Positions 1 through 3,991 of a stretch of 5,343 nt of DNA are shown here, piece after piece. The notes below the pieces were generated by a model, which ran no database searches, had not been told where the DNA came from, and saw nothing but the letters and a program-made list of their open reading frames with translations. The stretch comes from an uncultured Subdoligranulum sp. (GTDB lineage: Bacteria > Bacillota_A > Clostridia > Oscillospirales > Ruminococcaceae): NCBI GenBank assembly GCA_900772715.1, contig CAAGRN010000039.1:1-5343 (forward strand). Reading direction: 5' to 3'. Every line of letters starts with the position of its first letter. Position 1 is the stretch's first letter. A program made the translations under genes and the position numbers.

Positions 1-461
1 GCCTGCACAAAATAAAACTGGCTGTTGCCGCCGGTTCTTTCGCCGCCGGTGGCAAAGGCGGCGCACAGTGCGCCCGCGTAATGCTTTAAGGTGGGGTCAA
101 CCTCTGCGGGGTAGGCGTTGTTGCTCCAGATCGTGGAGCCGCCCGTTCCGGTGCCGGTGGCATCGCCGCCCTGCACCGCAAAGCCGTACTGGGTGCGCCA
201 GAAAACCGTGCCGTCATAGTAGCCGATGCGCGCCAGCCCTGCAAAGTTGTAGACTGCCATAGGCGCAGTGTCGGGGTACAGCACGGCGCGGATCTCGCCT
301 TGGCTGGTGGTAAAAATGGCGATGGTGTCCCCCTCGGCAGGGGCGGTGAACTGGCGCTCGCTGCTGGTGACGGCGGGACGCTTGGGGGTGCTTTTGCCGT
401 TGCCGCAGGCACAAAGCGCCAGCATCAGCACGGCAAACACAAGGCAGAGAAGTTTTTTCAT
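1..461 (-). CDS. Cyclophilin-type peptidyl-prolyl cis-trans isomerase, lipoprotein (3' end outside window)
   Basis: Partial gene, 153 complete codons from the ATG at 461 and open at the window edge. Residues 1-18 form a lipoprotein signal peptide (MKKLLCLVFAVLMLALCA) with Cys19 as the lipidated residue, so the mature protein should be anchored to the outer face of the membrane. After a short linker the cyclophilin domain starts near residue 46. FWRTQYGFAVQGGD (87-100) followed by TGTGTGG matches the family core FhRvi.gFmiQGGD, and GGNSQFYFVQ (144-153) matches the NGSQFFI strand. The core Arg89, Phe94 and Gln97 are present; the usual His of FHR is Trp88. The family catalyses proline cis-trans isomerisation and helps extracytoplasmic protein folding. 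The start is supported by a GGAGG six bases upstream. The missing part should hold the rest of the active site (Trp/His region). Family assignment is strong; substrate unknown. Confidence 0.9.
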   Translation of the reverse strand, partial: MKKLLCLVFAVLMLALCACGNGKSTPKRPAVTSSERQFTAPAEGDTIAIFTTSQGEIRAVLYPDTAPMAVYNFAGLARIGYYDGTVFWRTQYGFAVQGGDATGTGTGGSTIWSNNAYPAEVDPTLKHYAGALCAAFATGGERTGGNSQFYFVQ

Positions 462-534
462 GGTGAACCTCCGCAAAAAGGCGATGCTGCAAGCCATACG
501 GACCTGCAGCTGTGCCAAAAGTCTAAGATAACCT

Positions 535-563
535 ATTATATCACAGAATCTTTGTGTTGAACA
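535..563 (-). promoter_or_regulatory. Promoter for the cyclophilin lipoprotein gene
   Basis: On the minus strand a perfect TATAAT (540-535) is preceded by TGA, making an extended -10 element. A weak -35, TGTTCA (563-558), lies 17 bases upstream. Transcription would start near 528, giving a leader of about 67 nt. It is back to back with the promoter of the plus-strand DUF1292 gene. Confidence 0.6.
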
Positions 564-566
564 CCC

Positions 567-595
567 TTGACGTTTCAGAAAAAAAACGGTAAACT
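567..595 (+). promoter_or_regulatory. Promoter for the DUF1292 gene
   Basis: TTGACG (567-572), a 17-base spacer and TAAACT (590-595) form a sigma-A type promoter. The predicted start is near 602, leaving a leader of about 30 nt with AGGAGG at 621-626. Its -35 lies only a few bases from that of the opposing promoter, so the two may interfere or share control. Confidence 0.6.
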
Positions 596-631
596 ATAGG
601 TATCAAATTCAACCGACCATAGGAGGTCATT

Positions 632-958
632 ATGTCTGACGAACTGAGCCCGGAAATGCTGGAAGAAGCTACCCCTGATCTGCTGACCTTGGAGGACGAG
701 GACGGCAAGGAAGTTACCTTTGAAGTCATCGACGCGACAGAAGTGAACGGCACCCGCTATCTGGCGGTGATTCCCTATCAGGAGGATCCCGAGAGCCTGC
801 AGGAGGAAGCGGAGCTGATCTTGATGCGCATCGGAACCGATGACCAGGGTGAATATATGGATATCGTGGACGACGATGAAGAATTGCTGACTGTCGGCAA
901 GGTCTTTGAGGAGCGTCTGCGCGCTATGTACGATATCGACGATTCCGAATTGGACTGA
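632..958 (+). CDS. DUF1292 family small acidic protein
   Basis: A 108-residue protein with a perfect AGGAGG five bases before its ATG. It is strongly acidic, with Asp/Glu-rich stretches at both ends and a central block (about residues 18-70) of the type LLTLEDEDGKEVTFEVID ... YLAVIPYQ, then a segment ending in VGKVFEERLRAMYD. This is the pattern of the DUF1292 family (YrzB-like proteins of Firmicutes), a short beta-rich cytoplasmic protein usually near 90-110 residues, so this copy appears complete. No enzymatic motif, signal peptide or membrane segment is visible. In many Firmicutes the family lies near the Holliday junction resolvase homologue and other housekeeping genes, but its biochemical role is not established. 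It has its own promoter (567-595); no strong terminator follows it before the 6S-like RNA, only a weak GCCGC/GCGGC pairing at 971-1000. Confidence 0.85.
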   Translation: MSDELSPEMLEEATPDLLTLEDEDGKEVTFEVIDATEVNGTRYLAVIPYQEDPESLQEEAELILMRIGTDDQGEYMDIVDDDEELLTVGKVFEERLRAMYDIDDSELD

Positions 959-1008
959 TTTTTCCGGCTTGCCGCCCTGCGCAGTTCGATTTGTTGCGGC
1001 CTTTATAG

Positions 1009-1164
1009 AATCCTACTAATCAAATTTTGGGAGCCCGCGTCAGATGCGGGATTGCAGACCTCCCGCCCTTGGCGGAAGAAGGGAGCATGAATGCATTTGC
1101 AGGGCACCCACCTGCCATACCGGTAGGTTTTGATTGGCTGCAGACGGCTGTGCGGGGCTTTTTT
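1009..1164 (+). ncRNA. ssrS: 6S RNA (RNA polymerase-binding regulatory RNA), probable
   Basis: This stretch has no convincing ORF but folds into one long interrupted rod on the plus strand. Stems: 1016-1024 with 1129-1137 (closing stem CTAATCAAA/TTTGATTGG); 1028-1036 with 1102-1110 (TGGGAGCCC/GGGCACCCA, one A-A mismatch); 1041-1047 with 1093-1099 (CAGATGC/GCATTTG); 1060-1064 with 1081-1085 (CTCCC/GGGAG). A side hairpin 1111-1116/1122-1127 (CCTGCC/GGTAGG) sits on the 3' side of the central bubble. Closing stem, asymmetric central bubble with a 3'-side hairpin and long apical stem is the 6S architecture, and GGGAGCATG and CACCC-ACCT resemble conserved 6S segments. 6S RNA mimics an open promoter and sequesters housekeeping RNA polymerase in stationary phase. 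A TATAGA at 1004-1009 may be its -10 box; the GGGGC plus six T at 1155-1164 is a plausible 3' end. Exact ends are uncertain. Confidence 0.75.
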
Positions 1165-1176
1165 CTGAAACTGTAG

Positions 1177-1207
1177 TCCGGGCGGGTATCCCCTGTCCGG
1201 ATTTTTT
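1177..1207 (+). terminator. Intrinsic terminator-like hairpin between the 6S-like RNA and the peroxiredoxin-like gene
   Basis: TCCGG (1177-1181) pairs with CCGGA (1197-1201), with an inner GGG/CCC stem (1184-1186 with 1190-1192), followed directly by six T (1202-1207). It may be a backup terminator for the 6S transcript. It lies only 26 bases before the next start codon, and I see no good promoter after it, so it may also act as an attenuator for that gene. Confidence 0.6.
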
Positions 1208-1233
1208 GCATACATTTTGGGACGGAGAATGTT

Positions 1234-1827
1234 ATGGCGGCAAAAATCAAAGCGGGCGATAAACTGCCCATGTTTTCCTACGACACGCCGTATCGGGCGC
1301 AAAACCGTTTCCGCGATTTGCTGGCGGCGCAGGCACCGCTGGTGCTGGTGTTTATGGCAAACTTCGGCAACCCGGTGACCCGCACCTTTGCGAGCCGCTA
1401 TGCGGAAACCTACGACAAGCTGTACAGCGGCGGGTTTGCTATGGTGGTGCGCTCGCGCGCCGATAAACTGGCTGCCAGCCTTGCGCGGGATGCACTGCCC
1501 TTTCCGCTGATGTGCGATGCTGACGGTGTGCTGTATGATTTGCTGGATATCCCTACCCGGGGCAGCGCTTGGACGGCGTACTCTTTGGAGGCGTGGCAGA
1601 TTTTGCGGCAGGCAAAAAAGCAAGGCTACCGCGCCGCCAAGGGCGCAGAACAGCAGATGCCGCTGACCCTTATATTGGATAAGGACGGCAAGGTTTTGTT
1701 TTGCCACTACGGCACCAGCCTGACCGATGTGCCGCAGGACTGTGAAGCGATGCAAAGCCTTTTGGAGGAATTGGAGCTGATTCCTGACAGCTTTGAAAAG
1801 GCAGCGCTGACCGGATTGAAGGATTAA
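1234..1827 (+). CDS. Thioredoxin-fold AhpC/TSA (peroxiredoxin-like) family protein lacking the catalytic cysteines
   Basis: A 197-residue soluble protein; CGGAG six bases before the ATG supports this start. The N-terminal part has the redoxin layout: KIKAGDKLPMFSYDT (4-18), then the beta strand APLVLVFMANFGNPVTR (34-50), helix, strand GGFAMVVRS, and PFPLMCDADGVLYDLLDI (89-106), which matches the F-P-L-cD-.dg.lY.l segment of peroxiredoxin-like proteins. A later LTLILDKDGKVLFCHYG (144-160) is the usual final strand-turn-strand before the C-terminal helix. Where AhpC/TSA relatives carry CP.C, this protein has Asn46-Pro-Val-Thr49, so the peroxidatic and partner Cys are both replaced; the remaining Cys94, Cys157 and Cys170 are elsewhere. 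It is therefore probably not a classical peroxidase and may bind a partner or ligand. No signal peptide. It follows the 6S-like RNA and ends at the shared terminator facing cutC. Confidence 0.75.
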   Translation: MAAKIKAGDKLPMFSYDTPYRAQNRFRDLLAAQAPLVLVFMANFGNPVTRTFASRYAETYDKLYSGGFAMVVRSRADKLAASLARDALPFPLMCDADGVLYDLLDIPTRGSAWTAYSLEAWQILRQAKKQGYRAAKGAEQQMPLTLILDKDGKVLFCHYGTSLTDVPQDCEAMQSLLEELELIPDSFEKAALTGLKD

Positions 1828-1855
1828 AAAAGAGCCGCACAAGCGGCTCTTTTTT
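1826..1855. terminator. Bidirectional intrinsic terminator between the peroxiredoxin-like gene and cutC
   Basis: AGAGCCGC (1831-1838), loop ACAA, and GCGGCTCT (1843-1850) form a perfect eight-base-pair hairpin. A T-run follows on the plus strand (1851-1855) and an A-run precedes it (1826-1830), giving a T-run on the minus strand. It directly follows the stop codon of the plus-strand gene, and the cutC stop codon overlaps its far edge, so it serves both convergent genes. Confidence 0.92.
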
Positions 1856-2609
1856 ATTGTAGATTGTACAGCGCCTGTCTGGCGGCGCGGACGGCCTGTG
1901 CATCGGTTTGCTGGATATGCCACTCATCAAGACCCGGCAGCCCCATGGGGATATCCGCCCGCCGAAACCGCATAGGGCTTTCAAGCAGCATCTTGCCGCT
2001 CATATGAAAGGCTCTTGCGCCGGGCAGCTGCTGACGCATATGGGTGATGACTGCGGCGTTGACCCCGGCGCCGATCAGAACCTCCGGGGCGTTTTCGGCA
2101 TCGCGCAGCTGCAAAAGTTTGCGCAGAACCGCCTCGCCGCCGGTGCAGGCAGCAGCGGCGCCGCTGGTAAGCACGGTGTCAAAGCCCAACGCCGCCGCAC
2201 TGCGGTAGGTGGCTGCGGGATCGCGCGAAACATCTATACAGCGATGCAGGGTGCGGGGTAAATTTCCGCACGCCGCAAGCACCGGCTGCAAGGCTTCTGT
2301 ATCCAAATCTCCGTCGGGCGTCAAAGCCCCCAGAACAAACCCATCGGCGCCGCATTGCCGCAAGGTTTTGATCTGTGCGCACATCAACTCGATCTCGTCG
2401 GGTGTATAGAGAAAATCCCCCGCGCGCGGGCGCATCAGGCACCGCACGGGAATATCCCAGCGGCGTTTGATCTGCTGCAAAAGCTCGGCATACGGGCTTA
2501 ACCCGCCCAGCGCCAAGGCGCTGCAAAATTCCAAACGGTCTGCCCCGCCCTGCACAGCGGCCTGCGCCGATGCCAGACTGTCAACACATACTTCCAATAC
2601 TTTTGTCAT
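1854..2609 (-). CDS. cutC: CutC family protein (copper homeostasis protein CutC)
   Basis: A 251-residue TIM-barrel protein. CutC hallmarks appear in order: LEVCVDSLASAQAAVQGGAD (5-24) with RLEF (25-28), GGL (35-37), MRPRAGDFLYT (59-69), GADGFVLGAL (87-96), DGDLD (99-103), TLHRCID (120-126), LTSG (147-150) and IGAGVN (179-184). Length matches the usual 240-255. The frame is open 22 codons further upstream to a Met at 2675, but the start at 2609 (MTKVLEVC) fits the family and follows AAGGA, whereas the longer version would begin inside the promoter. Homologues were linked to copper tolerance, and the fold suggests an enzyme acting on a small organic substrate; the reaction is not settled. No metal-transport genes lie nearby. 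It has its own promoter just inside the 66-base gap after the small membrane protein gene and could also be reached by read-through from it. It ends in the shared terminator. Confidence 0.93.
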   Translation of the reverse strand: MTKVLEVCVDSLASAQAAVQGGADRLEFCSALALGGLSPYAELLQQIKRRWDIPVRCLMRPRAGDFLYTPDEIELMCAQIKTLRQCGADGFVLGALTPDGDLDTEALQPVLAACGNLPRTLHRCIDVSRDPAATYRSAAALGFDTVLTSGAAAACTGGEAVLRKLLQLRDAENAPEVLIGAGVNAAVITHMRQQLPGARAFHMSGKMLLESPMRFRRADIPMGLPGLDEWHIQQTDAQAVRAARQALYNLQ

Positions 2610-2642
2610 AGTTGCCGCGTCCTTCCTGCTTGGTATATATAT

Positions 2643-2671
2643 ATTGTAGCACAGGCGGACGCAATGGGCAA
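2643..2671 (-). promoter_or_regulatory. Promoter for cutC
   Basis: On the minus strand TTGCCC (2671-2666), a 17-base spacer and TACAAT (2648-2643) make a good sigma-A promoter, followed by an alternating AT tract (2634-2644). It lies just beyond the stop codon of the upstream small membrane protein gene. The predicted start near 2636 gives a short leader and rules out the longer cutC start at 2675 for this transcript. Confidence 0.65.
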
Positions 2672-2675
2672 GCAA

Positions 2676-2939
2676 TCAGGCTGCGCGACCGCCGCGCACC
2701 ACCCGCAGCGACACCGAAACAGGACGCTGCGCTGTGCGCACAGGGGCGGCTTGTGCCTTGCCCGGAAGCAGAATGCCGCAAACGGTGTTTAGCGCGTATA
2801 CGCAGCCTGCGCCGATGAGGACGGCGGTAAAAACAGGAACTGTCCCCTCGATGGCGGCGGAAGCCAGCATCATTAAAATCAGAGCGGCCGCACAACCCAC
2901 TGCCTTGCAAAACTCTTTCTTGAATTTTTCGGTGTTCAT
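2676..2939 (-). CDS. Small two-helix membrane protein of unknown function
   Basis: An 87-residue protein that I do not recognise. The start is well supported by AAGGAGGAG upstream of the ATG. A charged N-terminus (MNTEKFKKEF) is followed by two hydrophobic segments, about residues 13-30 (AVGCAAALILMMLASAAI) and 34-59 (VPVFTAVLIGAGCVYAL and on), separated by a short turn containing Glu-Gly-Thr. The C-terminal third (60-87) is polar and basic, with several Arg and few acidic residues. The positive-inside rule would place both ends in the cytoplasm. No lipobox, LysM domain or known toxin motif is visible. It is transcribed divergently from the LexA-like repressor, and its promoter is overlaid with the same dyad family as the repressor's own promoter, so it is probably a repressor target. 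Possible roles (stress-induced membrane modulator, holin-like or toxin-like peptide, cell-cycle brake) are guesses. Confidence 0.75.
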   Translation of the reverse strand: MNTEKFKKEFCKAVGCAAALILMMLASAAIEGTVPVFTAVLIGAGCVYALNTVCGILLPGKAQAAPVRTAQRPVSVSLRVVRGGRAA

Positions 2940-2959
2940 AATAGCTCCTCCTTATTACT

Positions 2960-2994
2960 CGGTAAAGCCGCGCCGCAATGGCGGCTTTTTACCG
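2960..2994. repeat. Inverted repeat in the leader of the small membrane protein gene
   Basis: CGGTAAA (2960-2966) and TTTACCG (2988-2994) flank GCCGC/GCGGC stems, giving a hairpin of about 12 base pairs. An alternative inner hairpin is GCCGC (2972-2976)/GCGGC (2981-2985) with loop AATG and five T after it on the plus strand. No plus-strand gene ends here. On the minus strand it sits in the 5' leader, close to the ribosome binding site. Confidence 0.6.
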
Positions 2995-3013
2995 GATACA
3001 TTTTAATTCTGCC

Positions 3014-3053
3014 GTTGTTGTAAGTTTATAATACAACAACCTACAGTTGTTGT
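3014..3053. promoter_or_regulatory. Operator cluster over the small membrane protein promoter (GTTGT/ACAAC dyads)
   Basis: GTTGTTGTA (3014-3022), nine bases, then TACAACAAC (3032-3040) is a perfect dyad of nine-base arms over the -10 and start region. The right arm doubles as the left arm of a second dyad: ACAACAAC (3033-3040), five bases, GTTGTTGT (3046-3053), filling the spacer between -10 and -35. Another half-site, TACAAC, lies at 3065-3070. The likely ligand is the adjacent Xre-family repressor. Confidence 0.7.
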
Positions 3054-3056
3054 CAA
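3028..3056 (-). promoter_or_regulatory. Strong promoter for the small membrane protein gene
   Basis: On the minus strand a perfect TTGACA (3056-3051), a 17-base spacer and TATTAT (3033-3028) form a near-consensus sigma-A promoter. Transcription would start near 3021, giving a leader of about 80 nt. Such strength combined with overlapping dyads is typical of a tightly repressed, inducible gene. Confidence 0.85.
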
Positions 3057-3099
3057 TAACTTTTTACAACTTATTTTTGATTTATTTTCGCAAATCCCC

Positions 3100-3128
3100 T
3101 TTACAAAAACTACAACTGGTTGTATAAT
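3100..3128 (+). promoter_or_regulatory. Promoter for the Xre/S24 repressor gene
   Basis: TTTACA (3100-3105), a 17-base spacer and a perfect TATAAT (3123-3128). The start would be near 3135. A dyad of the repressor-operator type fills the right half of the spacer and overlaps the -10, which implies autoregulation. Confidence 0.85.
3111..3124. promoter_or_regulatory. Operator TACAAC-TG-GTTGTA over the repressor's own promoter
   Basis: A perfect dyad of six-base arms, TACAAC (3111-3116) and GTTGTA (3119-3124), with a two-base centre. Half-sites match those of the cluster at 3014-3053, though the spacing differs (two bases here, five or nine there). It covers the spacer and the first bases of the -10, a position that would block polymerase. 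Confidence 0.7.
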
Positions 3129-3141
3129 GGTGACAAACAGA

Positions 3142-3161
3142 ATTGTAGCAGATTGTAGCAG
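3142..3161 (+). repeat. Tandem duplication ATTGTAGCAG x2 in the repressor leader
   Basis: Two exact, adjacent ten-base copies (3142-3151 and 3152-3161), followed by CCAGTAGC, a possible partial third copy. They lie just after the predicted transcription start and contain TTGTA, the core of the operator half-site, repeated at one helical turn. They could be auxiliary repressor sites or a chance duplication. Confidence 0.65.
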
Positions 3162-3197
3162 CCAGTAGCTGTTCAGCCATATAAAGGAGTTTTTGGT

Positions 3198-3827
3198 ATG
3201 TTTGCAGAACGCTTAAAGCAGGCCCGCAAGTTAAAACGGTACAGCCAAGCGGAGATTTCACAACTTTTAGGTGTGACGCAGCAGGCTGTCGGCAAGTGGG
3301 AAACCGGTCGCTCTACGCCTGACCCGCAGACCATTGCCCGGCTGGCGGAAATTTTGGGGACCACTGCCGACGTACTGCTGGGGCTGCAGCAGGATGCCGA
3401 AAACTCCCCTGTTGTGGGGCGCAACGCCTTCAGCCGCTATACGCAGTGCGAGATCCCGGTCATTGGTACGGTGCGCGCCGGTTACGGCGCCCTTGCCTTT
3501 GAGGAGGACTACGGCAAAGAATATGCCAGCGTAAAGGACCCCAGCAGCTACTTTTATCTGGTGGTCAAGGGCGACAGTATGGAACCGCGCATCTCTGACG
3601 GTGACCTTGCCCTGGTACACCGCCAGAACACCCTGGACAACGGCGACCTTGGCGTTCTGGTCTATGGTCTGGACGGCGAGGGTACACTGAAAAAGTATAT
3701 CCAGCGCGGCAATGCCGTGGTGCTGCAGCCCTTCAACCCGAACTATGAGGAACTGGTCATCAAGGGCGAGGAACTGGATCATCTGTATATTGCCGGCAAG
3801 GTGGTAGAAACCAAAGCCAAGTGGTAA
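3198..3827 (+). CDS. LexA/CI-like self-cleaving repressor: Xre helix-turn-helix plus S24 peptidase domain
   Basis: A 209-residue transcriptional repressor; AAGGAG eight bases before the ATG. Residues 3-62 form an Xre-type helix-turn-helix (LKQARKLKRYSQAEISQLLG, then VTQQAVGKWETGRSTPDP as the recognition region). After a linker (63-84) comes the S24/LexA C-terminal domain: IPVIGTVRAGYGALAFEE (86-103) with Ala94-Gly95 as the expected cleavage bond, VVKGDSMEPRISDGDLALV (122-140) with nucleophile Ser127, and EGTLKKY (161-167) with general base Lys165. The Ser-Lys spacing of 38 agrees with LexA (37). By family, the protein dimerises on DNA and cuts itself when stimulated, usually by RecA filaments after DNA damage, as for CI repressors and HdiR. 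Nearby GTTGTA/TACAAC dyads are the probable operators and suggest autoregulation plus control of the divergent membrane protein gene. No other phage genes are visible, so a chromosomal stress regulator is as likely as a prophage remnant. Confidence 0.92.
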   Translation: MFAERLKQARKLKRYSQAEISQLLGVTQQAVGKWETGRSTPDPQTIARLAEILGTTADVLLGLQQDAENSPVVGRNAFSRYTQCEIPVIGTVRAGYGALAFEEDYGKEYASVKDPSSYFYLVVKGDSMEPRISDGDLALVHRQNTLDNGDLGVLVYGLDGEGTLKKYIQRGNAVVLQPFNPNYEELVIKGEELDHLYIAGKVVETKAKW

Positions 3828-3852
3828 GGGAGCCTGTAATTTCCTTACAAGT

Positions 3853-3889
3853 TTATTCTAGCACACGAAAAGTCCTATAATTTGGACTT
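3853..3889 (+). promoter_or_regulatory. Probable promoter of the radical SAM gene, with a dyad around the -10 box
   Basis: A perfect TATAAT (3876-3881) has only a weak -35 (TTTATT, about 3852-3857, 18-base spacer). Inverted arms AAGTCC (3870-3875) and GGACTT (3884-3889) bracket the -10, a possible operator. Transcription would start near 3888, so the large hairpin at 3918-3966 would lie inside the leader of the downstream gene. Confidence 0.45.
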
Positions 3890-3917
3890 ACAACCGAAAA
3901 TGCAAACAAAAAATGCT

Positions 3918-3966
3918 GCCCGCGGCAAGCCGGAAAATCCGGCGTTTGCGGCGGGCTGTATTTTTT
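3918..3966 (+). terminator. Large intrinsic terminator after the repressor gene, also in the leader of the radical SAM gene
   Basis: Nested stems GCCCGC/GCGGGC (3918-3923 with 3951-3956), GCAA/TTGC (3925-3928 with 3946-3949) and GCCGG/CCGGC (3929-3933 with 3939-3943), loop AAAAT, then ATTTTTT (3960-3966). An A-run at 3908-3913 precedes it, so it could work in both directions, but no minus-strand gene reads into it. It ends the repressor transcript and stands 25 bases before the next start codon. Confidence 0.85.
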
Positions 3967-3991
3967 ATACCCTTTTTTAGGAGAAACCCCT

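Noticed and set aside
971..1003. A terminator for the DUF1292 gene (GCCGC 971-975 with GCGGC 996-1000, then CTTT).
   Set aside because: A five-pair stem with a 20-base loop and a very short T-run is too weak to call, and it overlaps the probable 6S promoter.
1004..1064. A purine riboswitch, suggested by TATAGAATCCTACTAAT and TTTGGGAG.
   Set aside because: The conserved loops GATATGG and CCGTAAAT and the TTTCTACC joint are missing, and the long-range pairing fits a 6S rod instead.
1100..1130. T-box or cobalamin-type elements, because of AGGGCACCC and CACCTGCC.
   Set aside because: No specifier stem or AGGGTGGnACCGCG core, and no other B12-box segments; these bases pair into the 6S-like fold.
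1003..1923. A 306-codon minus-strand open frame across the 6S-like region and the peroxiredoxin-like gene.
   Set aside because: It lies antisense to a recognisable gene, crosses the bidirectional terminator and the cutC end, and its product is a Gln/His/Arg-rich mixture without family features.
2610..2675. A longer cutC with 22 extra N-terminal residues starting at 2675.
   Set aside because: The extension covers the promoter and ribosome binding site; CutC proteins begin right at the LEVC strand, as the start at 2609 gives.
3000..3197. A classical Firmicute LexA box (GAAC-N4-GTTC).
   Set aside because: No such site occurs here; the dyads are of the GTTGTA/TACAAC type.
3198..3827. Evidence for a prophage around the CI-like repressor.
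   Set aside because: No integrase, Cro, replication or structural genes and no attachment-site repeats are visible in the window; flanking genes are chromosomal types.
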